Shown here one piece after another: positions 8,991-18,190 of a DNA stretch of 64,000 nt (within the stretch, counting starts at the first letter, position 1; every line of letters begins with the position of its first letter). This DNA is from Rheinheimera maricola (GTDB lineage: Bacteria > Pseudomonadota > Gammaproteobacteria > Enterobacterales > Alteromonadaceae). The position numbers and the translations under genes were made by a program. Below the pieces are notes generated by a model. It was not told where the DNA came from and made no database searches. It was given only the letters and a program-made list of their open reading frames with translations. Where the stretch lies: NCBI RefSeq assembly GCF_016918075.2, contig NZ_JAERPS020000005.1, positions 62,001 to 126,000 on the forward strand, given 5' to 3'.

Positions 8991-9740
8991 TTACTGCGGC
9001 AGGCTGTCGGTAAGTTGGTACTTCTGTTTTAACGCGTTAATTTGCTCGTTATGACTAAGCAAAAAACGGTTAAACTGCTGCAACACCTGCGGATGACGAA
9101 TGGTAGACAAATGAAAGCTCACCCGTGTCATCGGCAGCTGGCTGGCCACCACCAAAGCTCCCTCTTGCTGCTGATCACGTAAAATTTGCTGCGCTACATT
9201 GTACTCCACATCAGCGCCGTCTAACTGACCACGCAACACCAAATTAAGCGCTGATACCGCATTGGGTACTTCATATAATTTAAATTTATGTTCACCGCGC
9301 ATCGCCAACCAGGCAATGGGTGTAAAGCCATGTATCACAGCAAGCGTGCGAAACTGCGTAAGATTAATCTCTTTGTTAGCTGGCAGCACTAAGGTAGTGC
9401 CCAGATTATAAATAACCGGCTCACTGAATATCCGGCTAGCTTGCGAGTCCTGATATTTCGCCCAGTTAGAGTTATCCGGGTAGATAAAATCTACCAAATT
9501 ATCCAGCTCATGATACAAACGCTTTACCGGCAACGGCTGGAAGCTGAATTGATAGCCTTGCTCTTTCGCAAAGAGTTGCAGCACTTCATTGGCAAAAGCG
9601 GTACTATCCGGCGCAGTAAAATCGTAATGCGGATAAAAATTGATGTCTTCCGTACCAATCGTAAACTTGGTTTTCGCCCATGCAGCAGGCGCAACACAGA
9701 ACCACAGTGTGACAATAATTGCGACTACATATCTGCCCAT
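8991..9740 (-). CDS. Periplasmic substrate-binding (SBP_bac_3-like) protein
   Basis: This 249-aa secreted protein has a signal peptide ending about residue 22 (VTLWFCVAPAAWA). The mature part begins KTKFTIGTEDINFYPHYDF and has the two-lobe layout of family 3 solute-binding proteins. No transporter genes flank it. Stand-alone proteins of this type are common in Alteromonadales and their ligands are rarely known. It is convergent with trpA and divergent from the FKBP gene. A transport or sensory role is inferred only from the fold. Confidence 0.75.
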   Translation of the reverse strand: MGRYVVAIIVTLWFCVAPAAWAKTKFTIGTEDINFYPHYDFTAPDSTAFANEVLQLFAKEQGYQFSFQPLPVKRLYHELDNLVDFIYPDNSNWAKYQDSQASRIFSEPVIYNLGTTLVLPANKEINLTQFRTLAVIHGFTPIAWLAMRGEHKFKLYEVPNAVSALNLVLRGQLDGADVEYNVAQQILRDQQQEGALVVASQLPMTRVSFHLSTIRHPQVLQQFNRFLLSHNEQINALKQKYQLTDSLPQ

Positions 9741-9894
9741 AGTTAACTATCCGAATTAATAGCTACTGTCATACAGCAGTGTAGTGAGCAAATACTAAAG
9801 CGCCAACTGCTACTTTCGCTGCAAATGCGAAAATCTGTCGATTTTTCTCCATCTGAGCGGGATAATGGCCGTTTTATTTAAGCGGAAAGAAATT

Positions 9895-10383
9895 ATGCAA
9901 ATTGGCAATAATAGCGTAGTACAGTTTCATTACACTCTTAGCGATGCGGCAAGCGGCAAGCAGATTGAGTCATCACAAGGTAGCCACCCACTGTTGTACT
10001 TGCACGGCCATGAACAAATGCTGCCAGCATTAGAGCAAGCGTTGAATGGTAAAACCAGCGGTGACAAACTCGACATTACCTTAACGCCCGAGCAAGCCTA
10101 CGGTGAGCGCGATGAAGATGCCGTCCAAAGTGTGCAAGTAAAACACCTGATGGGCGCTAAGAAGTGGCAACCAGGCATGACTGCGGTTATACAAACCGAG
10201 CAAGGCCAACGCCAGGTTACTATCGTAAAAATGGGTATGTTTAAAGCCGACGTTGACACTAACCATCCGTTAGCTGGTAAAACCCTGCAATTTGCCATTG
10301 AAATATTGTCAGTACGAGCAGCAACCGATGACGAAATTGCTCACGGTCATGCCCATGGCGAAGGCGGTCATCATCACCATTAA
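9895..10383 (+). CDS. SlyD-like FKBP-type peptidyl-prolyl cis-trans isomerase
   Basis: This 162-aa FKBP-family proline isomerase/chaperone has the SlyD layout: an FKBP domain (QFHYTL, LLYLHGHEQMLPALEQALNGKTSGDKLDI, PEQAYGERDE) with an inserted chaperone flap, then NHPLAGKTLQFAIEI, and a His-rich tail (HGHAHGEGGHHHH) that would bind Ni or Zn. A longer open frame begins at 9865, but the ATG at 9895 aligns with the family start and has GGAAAG upstream. It is followed by a good terminator. The tail is shorter than in E. coli SlyD, so I leave the symbol open. Confidence 0.9.
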   Translation: MQIGNNSVVQFHYTLSDAASGKQIESSQGSHPLLYLHGHEQMLPALEQALNGKTSGDKLDITLTPEQAYGERDEDAVQSVQVKHLMGAKKWQPGMTAVIQTEQGQRQVTIVKMGMFKADVDTNHPLAGKTLQFAIEILSVRAATDDEIAHGHAHGEGGHHHH

Positions 10384-10391
10384 TACCTGAG

Positions 10392-10419
10392 CGGGCCGCT
10401 ATTGCAGCCCGTTTTTTTT
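10392..10419 (+). terminator. Rho-independent terminator after the FKBP gene
   Basis: Stem CGGGC (10392-10396) pairs with GCCCG (10407-10411), followed by eight T residues. Confidence 0.85.
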
Positions 10420-10593
10420 GGTTTGCACTGCAATTATTTGCACTGATAGCCGTTAAGTAGATTAAATTTCACTCCAGCTTACTTATCCACTGCAGAAACT
10501 GCTAAGATCGGCTTAGGCTTTAAATCAGGTAAACTGTCCGCGCAGCGCCAGCGTATTATCAGTTCCTTTAGCAAGAAGAGCAGCCATTCTGTT

Positions 10594-11679
10594 ATGCGTT
10601 ATATCAACACCCCCAACTTCGACCACAAGCAAAGCGACAAAATTGGCATTCTGCTAACCAACCTCGGCACTCCCGATGAACCTACGCCCAAGGCGCTTAA
10701 ACGCTATTTAAAGCAATTTTTATCCGACCCCCGAGTAGTAGAGGTGCCACGGTTGTTATGGTGGCTAATATTAAATTGCGTTATTTTACAGTTTCGGCCA
10801 CGCCGCTCAGCCAAAGCCTACGCCACAGTATTTACTGAGCAGGGCTCACCGTTATTGTTTCATACTCAGGCGCAGCGCGATGCGGTTGCGGCCAAGCTGC
10901 AGCAAGATGGCCTGAACGATGTGGTGGTAGAATTTGCTATGCGCTATGGCAACCCCAGTTTTGATAGTGTGCTGGAAAAAATGTTTGCCCAAGGCGTACG
11001 CAAGTTGGTGGTACTACCATTGTACCCACAGTATTCTGCCTCCACCTCAGCCTCAACCTTTGATGAACTGGCTCGCAACTTTATGTGCCGACGCTGGCTA
11101 CCAGATTTACGTTTTGTCTCGCATTATCCTGATTACGCACCTTTTATTAAGGCTGCGGCCGATAAGATTCGTCGCCACTGGCAACAGCATGGCCAAGCCG
11201 ATAGATTAATTTTGTCTTATCACGGCATTCCCAAGCGTTATTTACTCAATGGCGACCCGTATCACTGTGAATGCTATAAAACTTCGCGCTTAATTGCAGA
11301 GCAACTTGGGCTGAACAAAGAGCAGTATATAACCACGTTTCAGTCTCGCTTTGGCCGAGAAGAGTGGTTAAAACCCTATACCGATGAAACGTTAAAAGCC
11401 TTGCCGGCACAAGGCGTGAAAAGTGTGCAAATTTTTTGTCCGGGCTTTTCCGCTGATTGTCTGGAAACCATTGAAGAAATTGGCGAAGAAAACAAAGAAT
11501 ACTTTTTACATGCCGGCGGCCAGCGCTATGAGTACATCAGTGCATTAAATGCCGAGCCAGAACATATTGAGGCCCTGTGTCAGCTAATTAACGACAATTT
11601 ACACGGCTGGCAGGTTAACCACTTGCCACAACGGGCTGAGCTTGCAGAACAACTGAAACATGAAAAATACGGAGACTAA
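10594..11679 (+). CDS. hemH: Ferrochelatase
   Basis: This 361-aa enzyme inserts Fe2+ into protoporphyrin IX, the last step of haem synthesis. GILLTNLGTPDEPT opens the catalytic domain, LPLYPQYSASTS is the conserved core, and the metal-site His lies in LILSYHGIPKRYL. The C-terminal Glu cluster is in CPGFSADCLETIEEI. A CxCYKT segment (HCECYKT) resembles the Cys pair found in many proteobacterial forms. Length is typical. It is 9 bp ahead of the GT51 gene and may be co-transcribed with it. About 170 bp upstream are free for a promoter. Confidence 0.96.
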   Translation: MRYINTPNFDHKQSDKIGILLTNLGTPDEPTPKALKRYLKQFLSDPRVVEVPRLLWWLILNCVILQFRPRRSAKAYATVFTEQGSPLLFHTQAQRDAVAAKLQQDGLNDVVVEFAMRYGNPSFDSVLEKMFAQGVRKLVVLPLYPQYSASTSASTFDELARNFMCRRWLPDLRFVSHYPDYAPFIKAAADKIRRHWQQHGQADRLILSYHGIPKRYLLNGDPYHCECYKTSRLIAEQLGLNKEQYITTFQSRFGREEWLKPYTDETLKALPAQGVKSVQIFCPGFSADCLETIEEIGEENKEYFLHAGGQRYEYISALNAEPEHIEALCQLINDNLHGWQVNHLPQRAELAEQLKHEKYGD

Positions 11680-11688
11680 TTCGCTTGT

Positions 11689-14600
11689 ATGAGCGCACCA
11701 CAAGGTCATCAGCCCAGAACTGAACCCACATTAAATGCCAAGCCGCTGTTACAGCGCATGACATTCGACAATGTGCGGGAAACTCCGTACGTCAAGCCGC
11801 CACAACCGCCAGTGAGTTATGTACGGGTGCTATTGCTACTGACAGCGATATTACTGGCGCTTTTTATTTATCAGGAAAGCCGCAACCATTTTTATCAATC
11901 GACGTTCTGGCATTGGTATGCCAGCAAACTACGCTATAACCTGCAAGACGGTGCGGCAACCCAGATATACTACCCGCCAGCAGGGCCGTTCGACCAGCGT
12001 TTTGGCTACCATCAACTGCCTCTGTGGTTGGAAAACTTGCAGCAGGTTGGCTTTCGTATTGTAGAGCAGCAGCAATTTTCGGATGAATTAATGCGCTACA
12101 GCGATTACGGCTTTTATCCACCATACCAAGAAAAACCACACGCTGGCCTCACCATTAACAGCTGCACCGCAGAAACGCTGTATCAGGCAAAGTCACCGGC
12201 TATGCAGTTTGATCACTTTAGCCAGATCGCCCCATTTATTGTGCAAAGCTTATTATTTGTCGAAGACCGCAGCTTACTGACACCAGAGCACAACCGTGCT
12301 AACCCGGTACTGAATATACCGCGACTGGGCGCCGCAGTATTGTCGCAATTACAACGTGCCGCAGGCATTCCGGCAGCAGCCGCAGGCGGCAGTACACTAG
12401 CTACTCAGCTAGAAAAATATCGCCACTCACCACAAGGGCTTACGTCAGATATTGCAGATAAATTTCGTCAGCTGGTTTCTGCCAGTGTGCGTGTGTATCA
12501 ATCCGGGACAGACACCAGCGAGGCACGCCAACGCATTGTATTAGACTATCTAAATACCGTGCCGCTAGCAGCGACACCAGGTTTTGGCGAAGTAAACGGC
12601 ATTGCAGAGGGTTTGTATGCCTGGTTTGGTGCTGCACCAGAGCACGTTAACCAGTTACTGTTGCAAAGTGGCCCCTACTCCGAGCAGCAAGGCGCGGCCC
12701 TAAAGCAAGTTATTGCGCTTATTATCGCGCAGCGACGACCATCGTATTACTTGATCCAGGGTAGAGCTGATCTAGAGCAGCTGAGCAATCGCTATATCGC
12801 GTTGATGCAGCAACAAGCTGTAATACCTGCGGCGCTGGCAACAAAGGCAATACAACAGTCGCTGGCTTTTAATGGCAAAGCCGCAGCAAACACACCGCCA
12901 GGTGCGGACTTTAAAGCCAATACCATGGTGCGCAATCGTTTAAGTCAATTACTGGGACAAAACCTCTATCAGTTAGACCGGCTGGATTTACAAAGCCAAA
13001 CCACGTTGCACAGTAAACTGCAACGCGATATCAGCCAACATCTACATCAGCTAAGCCGTTATGAACCGGCACAACAAGCAGGGCTGTTCGCTGACCGACT
13101 ATTACTGGCGGGGCAGCAAGACAAAATGCGCTACAGCTTTACCTTGTATCAAAGTACTGATAACGGCAACAAAGTGCGGGTGCAGACCGACAATACTGAT
13201 CAACCATTCGACATGAATGATGCCAGTAAGCTTGAATTGGGCTCGACTGCCAAGCTGCGCGTGTTGGTAAGCTACCTGCAAATTATTGCCGAGCTACACC
13301 GCTTATACGCCGAAGAGCCAAGCGAAACGTTGCAGTTTCTTGACATTGCACCACAAGACAACCTGACCAGCTGGGTGGTTAATTACCTTACGGCGCATCC
13401 TGGTATCACACTAGACAACATACTGCAGGCAGCCTTAGAACGTCGCTACAGCGCTAACCCTAAAGAAAGTTTTTATACCGGCGGAGGCTTGCACACCTTT
13501 AATAACTTTCGTCAGGAAGAAGACAAACTTAACCCAACAATAGCCGAAGCATTGCAGCAATCGATTAATTTGCCATTTGTACGCTTGTTGCAGGATATGG
13601 TGAACTACAGTATTTATCATGGCGAAAACAGCAGTTATCAGTTGCTGGCCGATGATGACAATCCGCGTCGCGATCAATATCTACGTCGCTTTGCCGACCG
13701 CGAGGGCGGCACCTTTTTACGACGTTTCTGGAAAAAGTACCAAGGCGTAAACGCAGAGCAGCGCCTGCAGTTGTATATCGCCAGCAGTCGGCAAACACCA
13801 GAGCGCCTGGCGGTAGCTTATCTGTATATTGCACCACGCAGCACCCCGGAACAGTTTATTACCTTGATGCAGCAGCAATTCAGTAGTAACGAGCAGACTA
13901 CAAAAAGCTGGCTGGCTTTGTTTGATAAATATCAAGCCGATGTATTCAGCCTGCCCGATCGTGCTTACCTGTCACGTAGTCACCCGCTTGAGCTTTGGTT
14001 ATTAAAATACTTACACCAGCATCCTGAGGCCAATCTGCAACAGGCTATTGCCGACAGCAGTGAGCAGCGACAGGAAGTGTATCAGTGGTTATTTAAAACC
14101 CGCTTTCGCAGCGCCCGCGACAATCGTATTCACAACATGTTGGAAATTGAAGCCTTTTGGGATTTACATCAACGCTGGCAAAGACTGGGTTATCCATTTG
14201 ATTATTTGGTGCCGTCGCTGGCTACCGCACTTGGAAGCTCCGGAGACCGCCCAGCAGCCCTGGCTGAACTCATAGGCATCATTATTAACAACGGTAAACG
14301 CTTGCCTACCATACGCATAGACAACATGACATTTGCCAGTAATACGCCGTACCATACCCGTTTGGACAGGCCATTATTCCAAACACAACAGGTGCTGGAT
14401 CCAGAAGTGGCTGCGGCAGCTAAAACGGCTTTAGAGCAAGTAGTAACAGCGGGTACAGGCAGGCGGTTACAATCAGCCTATGCCGATGCACAACTGGCTA
14501 TAGGCGGCAAAACCGGCACCGGAGATAACAGGCTGGTTCAGCTAAATGCAAAAGGCCAACATGTGAGCTCCAAAGCACTAAATCGTACGGCAACCTTTGC

Positions 14601-14760
14601 GTTTTATCTTGGTTATCAACATTTCGGCGTACTAACCGCTTACGTACCCGATGCTGCTGCAGAGCAATTTAGCTTTACGTCAGCTTTACCACTACAAGTA
14701 ATGAACAGCATGGCGCCCATTTTAACGCCTTATTTGCAGTCGCAACATTGGTGTCATTAG
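11689..14760 (+). CDS. Divergent GT51 transglycosylase / penicillin-binding-like protein
   Basis: This is a 1023-aa bitopic membrane protein with a cytosolic N-terminus, one TM segment at about residues 45-63 (VRVLLLLTAILLALFIYQ), and then a periplasmic region. A transglycosylase-like domain carries SLLFVEDRSLL (in place of the usual EDRxFxxHxG) and GGSTLATQL (matching GGSTITQQ). A transpeptidase-like domain has a possible SxxK in GSTAKLR (about residue 524) and a KTG motif in GGKTGTGDN (about 942). The region between them is much longer than in PBP1a/1b. The class A PBP fold is likely, but the degraded first motif makes glycosyltransferase activity uncertain. It follows hemH closely, and its stop interlocks with the convergent diguanylate cyclase gene. 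Confidence 0.8.
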   Translation: MSAPQGHQPRTEPTLNAKPLLQRMTFDNVRETPYVKPPQPPVSYVRVLLLLTAILLALFIYQESRNHFYQSTFWHWYASKLRYNLQDGAATQIYYPPAGPFDQRFGYHQLPLWLENLQQVGFRIVEQQQFSDELMRYSDYGFYPPYQEKPHAGLTINSCTAETLYQAKSPAMQFDHFSQIAPFIVQSLLFVEDRSLLTPEHNRANPVLNIPRLGAAVLSQLQRAAGIPAAAAGGSTLATQLEKYRHSPQGLTSDIADKFRQLVSASVRVYQSGTDTSEARQRIVLDYLNTVPLAATPGFGEVNGIAEGLYAWFGAAPEHVNQLLLQSGPYSEQQGAALKQVIALIIAQRRPSYYLIQGRADLEQLSNRYIALMQQQAVIPAALATKAIQQSLAFNGKAAANTPPGADFKANTMVRNRLSQLLGQNLYQLDRLDLQSQTTLHSKLQRDISQHLHQLSRYEPAQQAGLFADRLLLAGQQDKMRYSFTLYQSTDNGNKVRVQTDNTDQPFDMNDASKLELGSTAKLRVLVSYLQIIAELHRLYAEEPSETLQFLDIAPQDNLTSWVVNYLTAHPGITLDNILQAALERRYSANPKESFYTGGGLHTFNNFRQEEDKLNPTIAEALQQSINLPFVRLLQDMVNYSIYHGENSSYQLLADDDNPRRDQYLRRFADREGGTFLRRFWKKYQGVNAEQRLQLYIASSRQTPERLAVAYLYIAPRSTPEQFITLMQQQFSSNEQTTKSWLALFDKYQADVFSLPDRAYLSRSHPLELWLLKYLHQHPEANLQQAIADSSEQRQEVYQWLFKTRFRSARDNRIHNMLEIEAFWDLHQRWQRLGYPFDYLVPSLATALGSSGDRPAALAELIGIIINNGKRLPTIRIDNMTFASNTPYHTRLDRPLFQTQQVLDPEVAAAAKTALEQVVTAGTGRRLQSAYADAQLAIGGKTGTGDNRLVQLNAKGQHVSSKALNRTATFAFYLGYQHFGVLTAYVPDAAAEQFSFTSALPLQVMNSMAPILTPYLQSQHWCH

Positions 14761-15746
14761 CCAATGACAACCTTGTTTCTGCCCTCGTGCTTCGCCTGAT
14801 ACAGCGCCATATCTGCGCGATGTAGCCAGGTTTCCCAGTCTTCATTGGCCTGTAGCTGGGCCACACCGATAGACGTAGTCAGCACTGTATTATCTGGCAG
14901 CGTCATTCTTTGCTGCACACCACTGCGTAACTTTTCGGCCAGATTACTGAGATCTACCGGCTTAACATCAGCCACCAGCACCACAAACTCTTCGCCGCCA
15001 AAACGAAACACCTTATCGCTCTGGCGTAGCAAAGATTGCAACACCGGCACCAACTCGATTAGCGTCTTGTCGCCCACCTTATGCCCATGTTTATCGTTAA
15101 TTTGCTTAAAATGATCTAAGTCCAGTAACAGCAAACCATATTGACGGCCATTTTTAGCACATTCATTAATGGCTACAGCCAGCTGATCATTTAAGGTACG
15201 TCGGTTCGAAGCTCCGGTTAAACTGTCGGTAGTGGCCAATCGCTGTAGTTCACGGCGCTGAACCTGAGCACGGTAAGCAAAAATAAATGAAAATACGCTG
15301 GTTATCGTGGTAGTGACAAAAAACGCCATCATTTGAAAGGTACTGGCAAATATAGCGCCAGGATAAAGCTGAGCGATCATAAACAACGACGTTAGCAACA
15401 ACACTAATAGCGTAAAAGCCCGGATGGGCGATACCAGAAAAAAAATGAACACTAAAAACGGATACACCCAAAACAAGCCATCGGCACCCAAGCTGATACA
15501 TACCAGCAATGCACCGGCACAAAATACCAATGCCATAACCAACCCCGGCTTTACGGTGTCGCCTGTACGCCACGCGGCACGGGTTGCTACGATGGCGCAC
15601 ACTACGATGCACATATCAGCGATGCCGACTATATAATTGCCCGTAGTCAAGCGATAGACACCGTAAGGGGTAACGCATAGCACAATAATGGCGCCGACCA
15701 GGGTTAGCATAGCCAAATAAAAGTCATCTTTTAGCCGTTTAAACAC
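14757..15746 (-). CDS. Membrane diguanylate cyclase (GGDEF)
   Basis: This 329-aa protein has about six N-terminal TM helices (residues ~10-165) followed by a GGDEF domain. The domain carries TDSLTGASNRR, LLLLDLDHFKQINDKHGH, RFGGEEFVVL (active GGEEF site) and a normal C-terminal SIGVA. It should make c-di-GMP from two GTP. No RxxD inhibitory site is obvious five residues before GGEEF. The membrane part resembles the MASE-like sensors but I do not assign it to a family. The stop codon overlaps the convergent GT51 gene by 4 bp. Confidence 0.92.
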   Translation of the reverse strand: MFKRLKDDFYLAMLTLVGAIIVLCVTPYGVYRLTTGNYIVGIADMCIVVCAIVATRAAWRTGDTVKPGLVMALVFCAGALLVCISLGADGLFWVYPFLVFIFFLVSPIRAFTLLVLLLTSLFMIAQLYPGAIFASTFQMMAFFVTTTITSVFSFIFAYRAQVQRRELQRLATTDSLTGASNRRTLNDQLAVAINECAKNGRQYGLLLLDLDHFKQINDKHGHKVGDKTLIELVPVLQSLLRQSDKVFRFGGEEFVVLVADVKPVDLSNLAEKLRSGVQQRMTLPDNTVLTTSIGVAQLQANEDWETWLHRADMALYQAKHEGRNKVVIG

Positions 15747-15853
15747 TTATTCCTTCCCCGACACTCACTAAATTATTGTTTATTAATATAGAAGCATCCT
15801 AACGCATTCAAGAACTAGATTGCAAAACAGCAACAATATTAGATTGTGACAGC

Positions 15854-16441
15854 CTAACGTGCTAAAGCCCGTGCAAGTTCATCAAAATGACTAAAACTCC
15901 AGTCTGCCTGTACAGCAAAGTGCTGATTATGCGAATTCAGGTAAAGGCAGGATGGCATGCCTGCATTGGCAGCTGTTTGCAGGTCAAAAATATAATCGCC
16001 AACATACAACATCTGCTGTACCGGCAGCTGCAAATCATGTGCAAAGCGCAGTAATCCTTCCGGATTTGGTTTAGCCGCACAATCCTCACGCGTCAGTACC
16101 CGCTCTATCGGGATCTGCAAGCGCTGCAGCGTCAATTGTGTCGCTGCACGCATATTACGTGTCAATATAGCCATCGGCATGCGCTGGCTAGATAATTGCT
16201 GTAGGCAACGTTCAGCGCCAGGCATCCAGCTAGCGTGCGCAGCCCCCCGAAGTTCGTGCTGACAAATAATCTCATGCGCCCGGTTGTACTCATCAGTATT
16301 ATCCAGCTGTGCCAGACGCTCAAGTAACGGTGTGCCTGTCGGCCAGCCAACATCGCGGCATATGGATGCAAAATCCAGCGCCGAATCAACTAGAGTGCCA
16401 TCTAAATCAAATACTACTGCCTCAATATGCTGTAACTGCAA
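15854..16441 (-). CDS. HAD-family phosphatase (phosphoglycolate phosphatase-like)
   Basis: This 195-aa HAD hydrolase has motif I at VVFDLDGTLVDS, motif II at AILTRN, a Lys in AAKPNPEG and motif III at YVGDYIFDLQTA. It has a small helical cap after motif I, as in subfamily IA phosphatases such as Gph and YfbT. The substrate cannot be read from sequence. It lies in a minus-strand pair with the diguanylate cyclase, about 110 bp apart. Confidence 0.88.
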   Translation of the reverse strand: MQLQHIEAVVFDLDGTLVDSALDFASICRDVGWPTGTPLLERLAQLDNTDEYNRAHEIICQHELRGAAHASWMPGAERCLQQLSSQRMPMAILTRNMRAATQLTLQRLQIPIERVLTREDCAAKPNPEGLLRFAHDLQLPVQQMLYVGDYIFDLQTAANAGMPSCLYLNSHNQHFAVQADWSFSHFDELARALAR

Positions 16442-16599
16442 CTATTTACTCCTGTCGTAATGGTCTAATTCACTAAAAATCAGTCAAATGCATATATTGC
16501 ACACTCACCTAAATTAATTAGGTCATTGTTTTTAAACACCAAAACCTTTGGCATGGCTTCTGCAGTTAAACAATATTATTCGTTATTAAAGGAACATCA

Positions 16600-17013
16600 A
16601 TGAGTATTTTCAGATTGCTTTTTAATATACTGTGGTTTGTCCTGGGTGGTTTTGTTATGGGTGCGCTTTGGTGGCTTGCTGGGCTGGTTTGTTTTATCAG
16701 CATTATAGGCATTCCCTTTGGCCGTAGCTGCTTTGTGATTGGCGAAATGGCGTTTTGGCCATTTGGTCAAGATGCGGTCAACCGCCGTTATATAAATCGT
16801 TATGACGACATTGGCACTGGCACCTTAGGTACGCTTGGTAATATTATCTGGTTTCTATGTTTTGGGATTTGGCTGGCGCTGGGACATTTATGCCATGCTG
16901 TAGTGTGTTTTATCAGTATTATTGGTATCCCTTTTGGCATTCAGCATCTTAAGCTGGCAGTGCTATCACTGGCGCCGATTGGTAAAACGGTAATAGGACG
17001 TCAGGCCATCTAA
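16600..17013 (+). CDS. yccF: YccF domain membrane protein
   Basis: This 137-aa inner-membrane protein has two copies of the YccF domain (DUF307), recognisable by the repeated CFISIIGIPFG (residues ~27-37 and ~104-114). The first copy is followed by the FWPFGQD stretch. Four hydrophobic segments are predicted. E. coli YccF has unknown function. AAAGGAACATCA precedes the ATG. The next gene begins 21 bp downstream on the same strand. Confidence 0.88.
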   Translation: MSIFRLLFNILWFVLGGFVMGALWWLAGLVCFISIIGIPFGRSCFVIGEMAFWPFGQDAVNRRYINRYDDIGTGTLGTLGNIIWFLCFGIWLALGHLCHAVVCFISIIGIPFGIQHLKLAVLSLAPIGKTVIGRQAI

Positions 17014-17034
17014 TGCAGGAAACCAGGCACAATC

Positions 17035-17373
17035 ATGCAAAATCAAAATTATCGCCGGATTTGGCAAACTGTACTGCAAATTCCCAGCGGCAAGGTTGCC
17101 AGCTACGGCCAGATTGCCGATTTAGCTGGCTTGCCAGGACGTGCCAGACTGGTTGGCAAAGCACTAGGTTATGCTCCGGAAGAACTAGCGGTGCCGTGGT
17201 ACCGGGTATTGCGCAGCGACCGAAGCCTGGCATTTACGCCCGGCTCAGCAAGCGCTGAAGAGCAGCGGCATCGCTTACTTAGTGAAGGTGTGTTGCTTAT
17301 AAACTATCGGGTGCAAGCACAATATCTGTGGCAACCCGATTTGGCGGAGTTGTTGTTTAAACTGCAATATTAA
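17035..17373 (+). CDS. Alkyltransferase-like (MGMT-fold) DNA-lesion-binding protein
   Basis: This 112-aa protein has the MGMT DNA-binding domain: IPSGKVASYGQIADLAGLPGRARLVGKAL. At the position of the catalytic PCHR of methyltransferases it reads PWYRV, with Trp replacing the alkyl-accepting Cys. This is the mark of alkyltransferase-like (Atl/YbaZ) proteins, which bind O6-alkylguanine and hand lesions to nucleotide excision repair. It cannot be a methyltransferase. Its stop overlaps the convergent downstream gene by 4 bp. Confidence 0.92.
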   Translation: MQNQNYRRIWQTVLQIPSGKVASYGQIADLAGLPGRARLVGKALGYAPEELAVPWYRVLRSDRSLAFTPGSASAEEQRHRLLSEGVLLINYRVQAQYLWQPDLAELLFKLQY

Positions 17374-17660
17374 AGCCGATTTAAGCGCTGTTTTGAGCGC
17401 ATCAATGCTTCTTGTTCATACGTTTCCATATATTCAGCCAGATCGCCTTTCCATTGTTCGTCAACCTGCTCAGACGCGTCTTTCATCAGACCAACTTCTA
17501 GTTGATCACGACGCACTAACAACTTATGCGCCCGACTGTGCATTTCCAATTCAACTTCAGCCTGGATCTGGCTAATAGAACGCAGTACACCAAGCTTTTT
17601 ATAAGCCCAAAAGGCCAGCAAATTAATGGCCACAATGACCAACGCCAGAATGACCGTCAT
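17370..17660 (-). CDS. Small single-pass membrane protein, unknown function
   Basis: This 96-aa protein has one N-terminal TM segment (VILALVIVAINLLAFWAY) followed by a charged, probably coiled-coil cytosolic tail rich in Glu, Arg and Lys. I recognise no family. It overlaps the upstream gene by 4 bp (ATGA), so the two are translationally coupled and probably work together at the membrane. Confidence 0.65.
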   Translation of the reverse strand: MTVILALVIVAINLLAFWAYKKLGVLRSISQIQAEVELEMHSRAHKLLVRRDQLEVGLMKDASEQVDEQWKGDLAEYMETYEQEALMRSKQRLNRL

Positions 17661-18178
17661 AAAGTTGATCCTGCTTTCATAAATCGTTGACCTAACTTAA
17701 GTTCAAATACCCAGCTAATAATAATAATAGGAACCAGTACGATATTAAGTGCCGGGATCGCATGTTGATAAAATTGCTGGAAAAACTCAGTGTTAAATAC
17801 GAAACGATCAACAAAGCGCAACGTTTGCAAGGTGGCAAAAGTGACAAAGAAAATGCCGACCAGGTTAGCGATAAAACATACATTTTGATTGAGCAATTGA
17901 TGAAACTTATACAGTAAAAACAGTGCCAGCACGTCAATCACGGCGAAACTGGCATACCAGGTGAACTTAGCAAAAAGCTCGGGCTGGGTTGCATACTGAT
18001 ACAATATTGGTGATAGCGACGTCATGGCACCATTTGCAACGGTCAGCACTATTAAGGTTATAACAAATGACGATACCTTACGTTGAAATAACATTGCCAA
18101 AACCAGCAAAGCAAAATACGCCACAAAGATTATTTTATCTAAAGCAAAAAGTACGCTATCGATCGATGACCAACTCAT
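17657..18178 (-). CDS. Polytopic membrane protein, unknown function
   Basis: This 173-aa protein has about five hydrophobic helices spread over its length (for example FVAYFALLVLAML, ALFLLYKF, VGIFFVTFATL and IVLVPIIIISWVF) and few soluble parts. I do not recognise the family. It is the first gene of a coupled pair with the small membrane protein and starts 12 bp from the 3' end of the repeat-containing gene upstream, so all three may form one unit. Confidence 0.65.
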   Translation of the reverse strand: MSWSSIDSVLFALDKIIFVAYFALLVLAMLFQRKVSSFVITLIVLTVANGAMTSLSPILYQYATQPELFAKFTWYASFAVIDVLALFLLYKFHQLLNQNVCFIANLVGIFFVTFATLQTLRFVDRFVFNTEFFQQFYQHAIPALNIVLVPIIIISWVFELKLGQRFMKAGSTL

Positions 18179-18190
18179 GCAAATCCCTCA

